Source of the DNA: Acidobacteriota bacterium
GTDB lineage: Bacteria; Acidobacteriota; Thermoanaerobaculia; Thermoanaerobaculales; Thermoanaerobaculaceae
Direction: 5' to 3'
NCBI GenBank assembly: GCA_016213675.1
Contig: JACQZW010000024.1
Coordinates: forward strand, 62,001-126,000
Length of the DNA: 64,000 nucleotides
Positions 26,230 to 33,890 of the stretch are shown in pieces. Position 1 is the stretch's first letter. Each line of letters begins with the position of its first letter. Below the pieces are notes generated by a model. That model had not been told where the DNA came from and did no database searches. It was given only the letters and a program-made list of their open reading frames with translations. A program made the position numbers and the translations under genes.

Positions 26230-27240
26230 CTACCAGCGCAGGTCGATGCCGGCGCCGCCGAAGTCGCCGGTGCCGGGGAAGAAGAACGAGGTGCCCACCA
26301 CCATGACGAACAGGATCACTGCGACCTGGCCGAGGCGGAGCAAGCTGTTGACGAGATCGAGGGCGACCGAGCGCAGTCGGGCCGGGTCGCCGCGGGCAGC
26401 CACGCGCCGCACGAGCATCACTGCGCTGGTGGCGATGCGACCGAGAAGTACGGCGAGGAGGGCGAACAGGAAGGCGGCGACGGCGGAGAGCAGCAATCGC
26501 GCCTCGACGACGCCACCGAGCCAAACGGTCCAGACCATGCGCGCGCGGCGCGGGATTTCCTGCGCGGCCACCAGGATGTCGCTGAGCCTGGACCGCGGCC
26601 TCGCCTCGGCGCGCGGGACCGCCCGCAGGCGTTCGAGCAGAGGCGGCACGAGCGCCTCGATCCCGGCCGTCAGGTCGCCGGCGCGGGCAGCCGGCACGAA
26701 CGTCGACGAGACCAGCCGGCGGACCTCGATGTCCGGCAGGGCGGACTCGAGGCCGTAGCCGACCTCGACGCGGACGAGCCGGTCGTCGGGGAAGACGAAG
26801 AGGATGATGCCGTTGTCGGCGCCGTCCACGCCCGGCTGCCAGGTCCCGGCCGCGTGCATGGTGAAGTCGGGGCGGTCGCGAGGGAGCTGCGGCAGGGCGG
26901 CGAGAAACACGCCGTGGCTGGTTTCCCGCTCGAAGTTGTCGAGGGTGAGGTCCACCTGGCCGAGTTGGCCGAGCAGCCCGTCCGGGTCGAAGACATGGTG
27001 GAAGTAGCTGTCCGGACCCTTGCGGACGAGCTCTTCGAGCCGGTTGTCCGGGCTCAGCGTCGGGACGCGCACCGGCACCTTGAGCGACGCCACGACGGCC
27101 ACGGCCACGACGAAAACGAAGGTGGGAACGCCGACCCAGAGCTCGATCCGTGGGCCCCTGACCCTCTTCCGGAGCATGCGGACACGCGCTCGCGGGTCGG
27201 GCGGCTTTTCCGCTCGGACGGGTGGGGTCGCGCTGCTCAA
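26230..27240 (-). CDS. Membrane protein with TPM domain
   Basis: About 336 aa. One membrane helix near residue 40, a TPM domain (about 65-200) with the block DNGIILFVFPDDRLVRVEVG followed by YGLESALPD, and at least two hydrophobic helices at the C-terminus. TPM (DUF477) domains occur in YgcG-like proteins and in photosystem II repair proteins; roles vary. The start is uncertain: TTG 27240 gives the full frame, while ATG at about 27178 (MLRKRVRGP) would remove a Pro/Arg-rich extension. The gene before it (27281-27760) is on the same strand. Confidence 0.78.
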   Translation of the reverse strand: MSSATPPVRAEKPPDPRARVRMLRKRVRGPRIELWVGVPTFVFVVAVAVVASLKVPVRVPTLSPDNRLEELVRKGPDSYFHHVFDPDGLLGQLGQVDLTLDNFERETSHGVFLAALPQLPRDRPDFTMHAAGTWQPGVDGADNGIILFVFPDDRLVRVEVGYGLESALPDIEVRRLVSSTFVPAARAGDLTAGIEALVPPLLERLRAVPRAEARPRSRLSDILVAAQEIPRRARMVWTVWLGGVVEARLLLSAVAAFLFALLAVLLGRIATSAVMLVRRVAARGDPARLRSVALDLVNSLLRLGQVAVILFVMVVGTSFFFPGTGDFGGAGIDLRW

Positions 27241-27280
27241 GGCCGCATTCCGGGTATCTCGGCTCCGTCCGACGCGGCGG

Positions 27281-27760
27281 CTAGTGCGGCAGCGTCATGG
27301 GGAGCTTCCTGGCCTTGACTTGGAGCCGGAGGGGCTTCTCGTTGTTCTCCTCGTTCGACTCCACCTGCCGGGAGGGGTACGGGTCGACCGAGCACTTGAA
27401 CACGTGGCTCCCGAGCGCGCTGGGGGTCCACGCGACGCCCGGCTTGCGGAGCATGCCGGGGTCCGGGGCGTTCTCGATCAGTTGCGACCCCACCTCGGCG
27501 CCGTCGATCCGGAACGAGACGAAGTAGTTGCCCACCACCTTCCCGACCCCGCCGTTGATCACCTCGCAGACCAGGATGACCTTGCTCCCGGAGAACACGG
27601 AGGACCCGAGCTTCTCGTACTCGGTGACCGGCGGTGGGGTCCACTTCGCGAGGTAGATCGCGTTGACGCGGAGGTCCGGTCGCTGGGCCTGGGCGATCGC
27701 GGACGTCGCGAGCACGGTTCCCATCAGCGCAACCACACCGACCCGAGCCTTCTTGACCAT
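27281..27760 (-). CDS. Small secreted CARDB-like protein
   Basis: 159 aa with a signal peptide (MVKKARVGVVALMGTVLATS). The mature part, from RPDLRVNAIYLAKW, is one beta-sandwich with VILVCEVINGGVGKVVGNYF and DPYPSRQVESNEENNE; this 'loss of symmetry plus VxExNExNN' ending is characteristic of CARDB domains, which mediate adhesion or peptidase substrate contacts. The start follows GGGAGGCAGCC. It ends 40 bp from the TPM gene on the same strand. Confidence 0.82.
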   Translation of the reverse strand: MVKKARVGVVALMGTVLATSAIAQAQRPDLRVNAIYLAKWTPPPVTEYEKLGSSVFSGSKVILVCEVINGGVGKVVGNYFVSFRIDGAEVGSQLIENAPDPGMLRKPGVAWTPSALGSHVFKCSVDPYPSRQVESNEENNEKPLRLQVKARKLPMTLPH

Positions 27761-27893
27761 GGCTGCCTCCCTCGTCGGGCGCGACCGCGTGCCCCTACAG
27801 GGATGAACGTGCGACGGAGACGAAGCGCACGCAACACGGCGAGCGGCCCCCGGCGGCGCCCCCAGGGCGGGGACGCCGGGCGCCGTCCGAAGC

Positions 27894-28646
27894 TCACTCG
27901 ACGTCGAAGGCCTGCAGCTCGACGGGTACCGGCCCGGTCGTCCAGGCGAGGCCGAGCAGGTTCCCGCTCCCGGTCGTCCCGATCAGCGTCGCGGCGCCGG
28001 TCGCCCGGTTGATCGTGTAGAGGTTGTCGGTGCTGTTGTCGACCATGTACAGGGTGTCGGTCGCGGCGACGTACGCCACCCCGTTGGGGTTCGTGGGCCC
28101 GTTGAGAGCTCCGACCAACGTGACCGCCCCGGTGGCGAGGTTCATCGTGTACAGGTTCTCCGGCGTATTGGAGTTAGTCGCGTACATAATCCCGTTCGTC
28201 GAGTCCCACCCGAGGTTGGTGAACGAACCAAGCCCGCTGGTCCCGATCAAGGTGGCCGCGCCGGTCGCCGTGTTGATGTCGTAGAGCCCGCCGTTGTGCG
28301 ACGAGGCGCCGTAGAGCTTGCCCGTCGCGGGCACGTACTCGAGGCCATGCATCACGATCGCCGCGTCGCCGTAGGCGCCGACGAGCGTCGCGGTGCCGGT
28401 CGCGAGGTCGAGCGTGTAGAGCGAGTCGTTGCCTGTCGAGGTGAGGTAGACGACGTTGGCGGCGCCGATCGCCAGGCCCGCGGTGGTGCCCGCGTTGGCG
28501 CTGACGGTGCCGATCAGGGTCTTGGCTCCCGTCGCGACGTCGATCTCGTAGAGCGCGCGGCTGCTGTCCACGGCGATCATGTGCTGGCCCAGACCGAAGG
28601 TTGCAGTGAGGAGCACGAACAGCCCGGAGACGACGAATCGTGGCAT
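27894..28646 (-). CDS. Secreted beta-propeller protein with C-terminal PVELQ motif
   Basis: 250 aa with a signal peptide (MPRFVVSGLFVLLTATFGLG). At least five repeats of about 40 residues follow, each with the pattern 'LYTxxxATGAxTLIGTxG' (e.g. DIATGA, DLATGTATLVG, NTATGAATLIGTSG, NRATGAATLIGTTG), as in DUF4394/LVIVD-type propellers. The chain ends in PVPVELQAFDVE, matching the end of the kelch protein at 33-1163. The start follows GGAGAGCAAG. A 279-bp gap separates it from the divergent repeat-protein gene. Confidence 0.83.
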   Translation of the reverse strand: MPRFVVSGLFVLLTATFGLGQHMIAVDSSRALYEIDVATGAKTLIGTVSANAGTTAGLAIGAANVVYLTSTGNDSLYTLDLATGTATLVGAYGDAAIVMHGLEYVPATGKLYGASSHNGGLYDINTATGAATLIGTSGLGSFTNLGWDSTNGIMYATNSNTPENLYTMNLATGAVTLVGALNGPTNPNGVAYVAATDTLYMVDNSTDNLYTINRATGAATLIGTTGSGNLLGLAWTTGPVPVELQAFDVE

Positions 28647-28925
28647 CTTGCTCTCCCCAGGACGCGCGGTTTTTGGTGGGCGGCGGCCTTTCCGGAGTAT
28701 ACGTCCGACGCCGAGCCCGTCAAGCGAATCGCCCGCCGGCGAAGGGCTTGGCCGAGCTGGAGGCCCGCTGCCCCGCCCGAGGGCTGCTCGCCGACTGGCG
28801 GCGGGTGATCAGGCGCACAATCGGCCGCCGGCTCGGAGGGCTAGGCTGAACGAAGCCTGCTGCCGGCACACGGACACGGCCCGACCGCACGGGGCGTGGC
28901 GTGATCGGCACGGGCGGAGGACGAC

Positions 28926-30512
28926 ATGCGCGGGATCACCCCCCTGGTCCTGTCTCTGGCGGCGACCGCCGCCGCCCAACCCATCGTCATCGACCACACC
29001 TGCACCGACCACACCAGGATCCCTCCTGCCTACATCACGGCGGCCAAGCAGACCCTGCGCGTCGGCTACGGCCACACCTCGCACGGCTCGCAGCTCGTCA
29101 CCGGCCTCGACGCGCACGCCTCGCACTACGGGGCGGGCTCCGTGTGGGTGTACCCGTCCAGCTCCTGGGGGCTCCAGCCTGGCGTGTTCCTCAACGACTA
29201 CTGGGGCGACGCGTTCGGCGGTGCGGACCTCGGCCACAACGGCGACCTCGCCTGGCGGGACGCCACCATCGCCGGCCTCGCCGCCGCCGGCAACGACCGC
29301 AACGTCGTCGTCTGGTCGTGGTGCGGCGGCGTCTCCGACAACACGGTGGCCGGGATCGACACCTACCTCAGCGCGATGAACGCGCTGGAAGCGGCCTATC
29401 CCGGCGTCGTCTTCGTCTACATGACCGGCCACCTCGACGGCGGCGGCGCCGCCGGCAACCTCCACCTCCGCAACGAGCAGATCCGCGCCTACTGCCGGGC
29501 CAACGACAAGGTCCTGTTCGACTTCGCCGACATCGAGAGCTTCGACCCGGATGCCGCGATCGACTTCATGTCGTTGTACGCGACCGACGGGTGCGAGTAC
29601 GACACGGACGGCGACGGCAACCCCTGGGGCGACGGCAACTGGGCGACCGAGTGGGTCGCGTCGCACCCCGGCCACCTGGTCACCCAGATCGCGAGCGTCT
29701 GCGGCGGCTGCGCCCACTCCGAGACGCTCAACTGCACGCGCAAGGGCGCGGCGTTCTGGTGGCTGCTCGCCCGCCTCGCCGGCTGGAGCGGTCCGATCGC
29801 TGGCTCGGTGGACACCCCCGGGATCTACCGGGACAGTGACCGCCGCTGGTACCTGCGGAACAGCAACACCCCCGGGAGCGCCCAGATCGAGATCCCCTAC
29901 GGCGACCCGAGCGACGTCGCCATCGTCGGCGACTGGGACGGCGACGGCGACGACACCGTCGGCATCTACCGCGACGGCACCTTCTTCCTGCGCAACTCCA
30001 ACACCGCCGGCAACGCCGACCTCGTCGTCGGCTTCGGCGTCGCGGGCGACATTCCCGTGGCCGGCGACTGGGACGGCGACGGGGACGACACCATCGGCGT
30101 CTACCGGCCGAGCCTCGGCGCATGGTTCCTGCGCAACTCGAACACGCCCGGGGCGCCGGACCTCGCCTTCACCTACGGCCTGGTCGGCGAGACCCCGGTC
30201 GCCGGCGACTGGAACGGCGACGGTATCGACACCGTCGGCATCTTCCGCGCCTCGGACCGGAGCTGGTACCTGCGCAACTCCAACTCCCCGGGCCCCTCGG
30301 ACCTCGACGCGATCCCCTACGGCGACCCGGCGTTGGACATCCCGGTCACCGGCGACTGGAACGGCGACGGCACCGACACCTTCGGCGTCTACCGGCCGAG
30401 CGCAGGCGCGTGGTTCCTCCGCAACTCGAACACCCCGGGCTTCGCCGACGTCAGCTTCACCTACGGCATCCTCGACGAGAAGCCCGTGGTGGGGGACTGG
30501 GACGGGAACTGA
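28926..30512 (+). CDS. Secreted protein: unknown N-terminal domain plus five GDWDGDG repeats
   Basis: 528 aa with a signal peptide (ending TAAAQP). Residues 20-290 form a domain I cannot name; it has conserved-looking blocks GYGHTSHGSQL, VVWSWCGG, YMTGHLDGGG and LFDFADIES and may be hydrolase-like. From about residue 295 there are five ~46-residue repeats, 'DTxGIYRxxxxxWYLRNSNTPG ... GDWDGDG', with a DxDxDG-type loop that could bind calcium. The chain ends GDWDGN and stop. The same module ends the next two genes. The GTG/ATG region is preceded by a GGAGGACGAC site. Confidence 0.82.
   Translation: MRGITPLVLSLAATAAAQPIVIDHTCTDHTRIPPAYITAAKQTLRVGYGHTSHGSQLVTGLDAHASHYGAGSVWVYPSSSWGLQPGVFLNDYWGDAFGGADLGHNGDLAWRDATIAGLAAAGNDRNVVVWSWCGGVSDNTVAGIDTYLSAMNALEAAYPGVVFVYMTGHLDGGGAAGNLHLRNEQIRAYCRANDKVLFDFADIESFDPDAAIDFMSLYATDGCEYDTDGDGNPWGDGNWATEWVASHPGHLVTQIASVCGGCAHSETLNCTRKGAAFWWLLARLAGWSGPIAGSVDTPGIYRDSDRRWYLRNSNTPGSAQIEIPYGDPSDVAIVGDWDGDGDDTVGIYRDGTFFLRNSNTAGNADLVVGFGVAGDIPVAGDWDGDGDDTIGVYRPSLGAWFLRNSNTPGAPDLAFTYGLVGETPVAGDWNGDGIDTVGIFRASDRSWYLRNSNSPGPSDLDAIPYGDPALDIPVTGDWNGDGTDTFGVYRPSAGAWFLRNSNTPGFADVSFTYGILDEKPVVGDWDGN
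29812..30509 (+). repeat. C-terminal GDWDGDG repeat module, copy 1
   Basis: About 700 bp encoding five tandem units of the 'DTPGIYRDSDRRWYLRNSN' then 'GDWDGDGDDTVGIYR' type. Further copies at about 33040-33735 and 36184-36880 encode the same module with the same order of variant units, including the invariant close KPVVGDWDGN. Confidence 0.8.
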
Positions 30513-30716
30513 GACGACAGGGGACAGGGAACAGGGAACCGGGGACAGCCCCCGCCCGCCCGAACGACACTGCACCTTCAGAGCCACACGGCGGTGGCGG
30601 GGCGACCGGCTGAAGGTGGCGTGCCTGGCGTCGGAGCGAACGGCGGCACATTACAATGACGTGACAGTGGTTCGAGCACATGGTCGTGGTGCGGCAGGCG
30701 GTGATGGAGGCGCGCG

Positions 30717-33700
30717 ATGGCGAGAGTTAGGGCTGGCGCCAGGGTGAGGTTCCGGGGCCGGGCGATGGCTGGCTTCGTGGTCCTAGGGCTTGCTCTCGTA
30801 GCGATCCTCGCTGCAACGAGCAGCGAAGGCGGTACGACGATCCTGCACAACTTCGCGCCGGACCCGAAGCACCCACACGCGCCGCTCGTCGCAGACGGCG
30901 CGGGCAACCTCTATGGCACGACGATCTCCGGCGGCGCCTCCGACCTGGGAACCATCTTCGCGATGAAGACGGACGGCTCGGACCTCGCCGTGCTGCACTC
31001 GTTCGTCGGCGGACCTGGCGACGGGAGCTATCCCAACGGCGGCCTCGCTGCCGATGGTGCGGGAAACCTCTTTGGCACGACTGTCCAAGGCGGGACGTTC
31101 GACGAGGGCACGATCTTCAGAATCAAGGCCGACGGCTCCGAGTTCACCATTCTCCACTCGTTCGCGGGCGGTGGCATGGACGGGGCCTGGCCCTTCGCGC
31201 GTCTCTTCGCCCATGGCGCCAACCTATTCGGTACAACCTGCTACGGTGGCACCGCGGGCTGGGGCACGGTCTTCAGGATCGGGACCGACGGCTCGGGATT
31301 CGTTGTGCTCCACTCCTTTGCCGGCGGCGCCGGGGATGGGGCCTCACCCGAGGCGGGTTTGATCGCCGATGGTACCGACACCCTCTACGGCACGACGATC
31401 GACGGTGGCGCCTCGGACGAGGGAACGGTTTTCGCGGTCAAGACTGATGGCTCGGGTTTCGTCCTGCTGCATTCATTCGCCGGGGGCGAGAAAGACGGGA
31501 GCGGCCCCTACGCGGAGCTCCTCGCTGATGCGACAGGAAACCTCTATGGAACGACCCGCCGGGGGGGTATCTGGACTGACGGCACGATCTTCAAGATGAG
31601 GATGGACGGTTCAGAATTCGCACTGCTGCACTCCTTCGCACTCCTCTCGGGCAACAGCATCTTCCCCGTCTCGGGTCTCGTCTTTGATGGCCTCGGCAGT
31701 CTCTGGGGCACGACCCTCATGGGCGGAGGTTCAAACCTCGGTGTCGTATTCACGATCGAGACCGACGGCTCGGGGTTCACGCTGATTCACTCGTTCGGAG
31801 GCGGAGCCAATGACGGAGCCAAGCCGTACGCAGGCTTGGTCACCGACGGTGCCGGCACGCTCTACGGCACGACGGCTGACGGAGGCCCCTCCGACTCCGG
31901 AACGGTGTTCACGATTGACCCTGACGGCTCGGACTATGCTTTGCTTCACTCGTTTGGTCGCGCACCCGAGGATGGGAAGGCTCCCTACGGCGGCCTCATG
32001 AGCGACGATGCCGGGCGCCTCTATGGCACGACCTGCAGGGGCGGCACCTCGGATCAGGGCACCGTGTTCACAGTTCGGAACGACGGTTCGGGCTTCACCC
32101 TGCTGCACTCGTTCGCGGGATATCCGTCGGATGGTGCCAGTCCTTACGCGGGCCTGGTCGCCGATGGCGCTGGGAACCTCTACGGAACGACCTATGCCGG
32201 GGGTGCAGGGGACCTCGGGACGGTCTTCACACTCAGAACCGACGGCTCCGGGTATGCCGTGCTGCATTCGTTCTCGGGCGGCGCCAATGACGGAGCCGGA
32301 CCCTCGCGTGGTCTCCTCGTCGACGCAACCGGGAGTCTCTACGGTACGACCCCGGCAGGCGGGGCCGCCGACAGCGGCACCGTCTTCACGATTAGGACCG
32401 ACGGCTCAGGATTCGCCGTGTTGCACTCGTTCTTGGGCGGCCCGACGGACGGGGCCACACCGTACTCGGGTCTCGTCGCTGACCACGCCGGCAACCTCTA
32501 CGGCACGACTCGCGACGGCGGAGCTTCGAACGTCGGCACGGTGTTCACGATCAAGGTGGACGGTACCAGCTTTGCGCTGCTGCACTCGTTCACCGGAGAT
32601 GACGGAGCCTCCCCCGTCAGCGGTCTGGTGCGCGATGGCGCTGGGCGGCTCTTCGGGACGACCTGGGGAGGCGGCGGTTCGTACGACGGGACGGTCTTTG
32701 CACTGAATCCCGACGGGTCAGCCTTCACGGTGCTGCATTCCTTTGCCAGATCCCTGGGAAGGTGGCCCACCGCAGATCTCCTCGCTGACAGCGCAGGAGA
32801 CCTCTTCGGGACGACCTCACAGGGCGGCGGCTCGGACCTTGGCACGGTCTTCACGGTCCGGACGGACGGCACGGGATTCGCCCAATTGCACTCGTTCGCC
32901 GGGCCAGTCGCCGATGGTGCAGTTCCGTTTGGTCGCCTGGTCCGTCGGGGCCGAACCTTCTACGGCACCACCACCTACGGCGGCGCCAATGGCGGTGGCA
33001 CCGTCTTCGCGCTCGTCAACCCGCTGTGGAAGGGCAGCGACACCCCGGGCATCTACCGCGACTCGGATCGGCAGTGGTATCTGAAGAACACCAACGCCCC
33101 CGGCTTCTCGGACCTCGAGTTCCCGTACGGCGACCCATCGGACCGGGCCGTCGTCGGCGACTGGGACGGGGACGGCGTCGACACCGTCGGCATCTACCGG
33201 GGGAACACCTTCTACCTGCGCAACACCAACACGGCGGGCAACGCCGACCTCGTCATCGAGTTCGGCGCCCCCGGGGACGTGCCGATCGCGGGGGACTGGG
33301 ACGGGGACGGCGTCGACACCATCGGCGTCTACCGGCCGGGCGACGCCGCGTGGTACCTGAAGAACAGCAACACCGGCGGAGCGCCGGACCTGGCATTCAC
33401 CTACGGCCTCGAGAACGAGACCCCGGTCGTCGGGGATTGGAACGGGGACGGCCTCGACACCGTGGGCATCTTCCGGGCCTCGGACCGGCAGTGGTACCTA
33501 CACAACGCGAACGCCTCGGGCGACGCCGAGCTCGTCTTCCCGTACGGCGACCCGGCCACCGACGTCCCCATCGTCGGCGACTGGGACAACGACGGCTCGG
33601 ACACCGTCGGCGTCTACCGTCCGACGCAGGGCGAGTGGTTCCTGAAGAACACCAACGCCGCCGGCAACGCCGACCTCAACTTCACCTACGGCATCCTGAA

Positions 33701-33890
33701 CGAGAAGCCGGTGGTAGGAGATTGGGACGGCAATCGAGCACGTGAGGAAGAGGGCACAGGCGACCCGACGCGCCTTCGGACGGCAGCGCATCACAATTAC
33801 CTGACAGCGATGTCAGAGCATGGCAGCGATGAGGCGGAAGAGCATGGAGACGAGCGATGTCGCGGGTTGAGGTCGGAGCGAGCGCGATGA
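30717..33890 (+). CDS. GloVer-type tandem-repeat secreted protein with GDWDGDG module; extended C-terminus
   Basis: 1057 aa. A membrane/signal segment (about residues 17-34) is followed by 13 units of 53 residues with consensus 'DGAGNLYGTTxxGG ... GTVFTIxxDGSGFxxLHSF', the GloVer repeat (TIGR03803-like). After NPLWKGSDTPGIYRDSDRQW come five GDWDGDG repeats. In both sister proteins the chain stops after GDWDGN; here the codon at 33735-33737 is CGA instead of TGA, adding 51 residues read from a purine-rich stretch and overlapping the next gene by 34 bp. Start chosen at 30717 behind GGAGG; ATG 30765 is an alternative. Probably a surface or secreted structural protein; function unknown. Confidence 0.82.
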   Translation: MARVRAGARVRFRGRAMAGFVVLGLALVAILAATSSEGGTTILHNFAPDPKHPHAPLVADGAGNLYGTTISGGASDLGTIFAMKTDGSDLAVLHSFVGGPGDGSYPNGGLAADGAGNLFGTTVQGGTFDEGTIFRIKADGSEFTILHSFAGGGMDGAWPFARLFAHGANLFGTTCYGGTAGWGTVFRIGTDGSGFVVLHSFAGGAGDGASPEAGLIADGTDTLYGTTIDGGASDEGTVFAVKTDGSGFVLLHSFAGGEKDGSGPYAELLADATGNLYGTTRRGGIWTDGTIFKMRMDGSEFALLHSFALLSGNSIFPVSGLVFDGLGSLWGTTLMGGGSNLGVVFTIETDGSGFTLIHSFGGGANDGAKPYAGLVTDGAGTLYGTTADGGPSDSGTVFTIDPDGSDYALLHSFGRAPEDGKAPYGGLMSDDAGRLYGTTCRGGTSDQGTVFTVRNDGSGFTLLHSFAGYPSDGASPYAGLVADGAGNLYGTTYAGGAGDLGTVFTLRTDGSGYAVLHSFSGGANDGAGPSRGLLVDATGSLYGTTPAGGAADSGTVFTIRTDGSGFAVLHSFLGGPTDGATPYSGLVADHAGNLYGTTRDGGASNVGTVFTIKVDGTSFALLHSFTGDDGASPVSGLVRDGAGRLFGTTWGGGGSYDGTVFALNPDGSAFTVLHSFARSLGRWPTADLLADSAGDLFGTTSQGGGSDLGTVFTVRTDGTGFAQLHSFAGPVADGAVPFGRLVRRGRTFYGTTTYGGANGGGTVFALVNPLWKGSDTPGIYRDSDRQWYLKNTNAPGFSDLEFPYGDPSDRAVVGDWDGDGVDTVGIYRGNTFYLRNTNTAGNADLVIEFGAPGDVPIAGDWDGDGVDTIGVYRPGDAAWYLKNSNTGGAPDLAFTYGLENETPVVGDWNGDGLDTVGIFRASDRQWYLHNANASGDAELVFPYGDPATDVPIVGDWDNDGSDTVGVYRPTQGEWFLKNTNAAGNADLNFTYGILNEKPVVGDWDGNRAREEEGTGDPTRLRTAAHHNYLTAMSEHGSDEAEEHGDERCRGLRSERAR

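Noticed and set aside
24550-27318. 922-codon plus-strand frame opposite the M24 and TPM genes
   Set aside because: It runs through the palindromic repeat and opposite two well-supported genes; composition is that of an antisense shadow.
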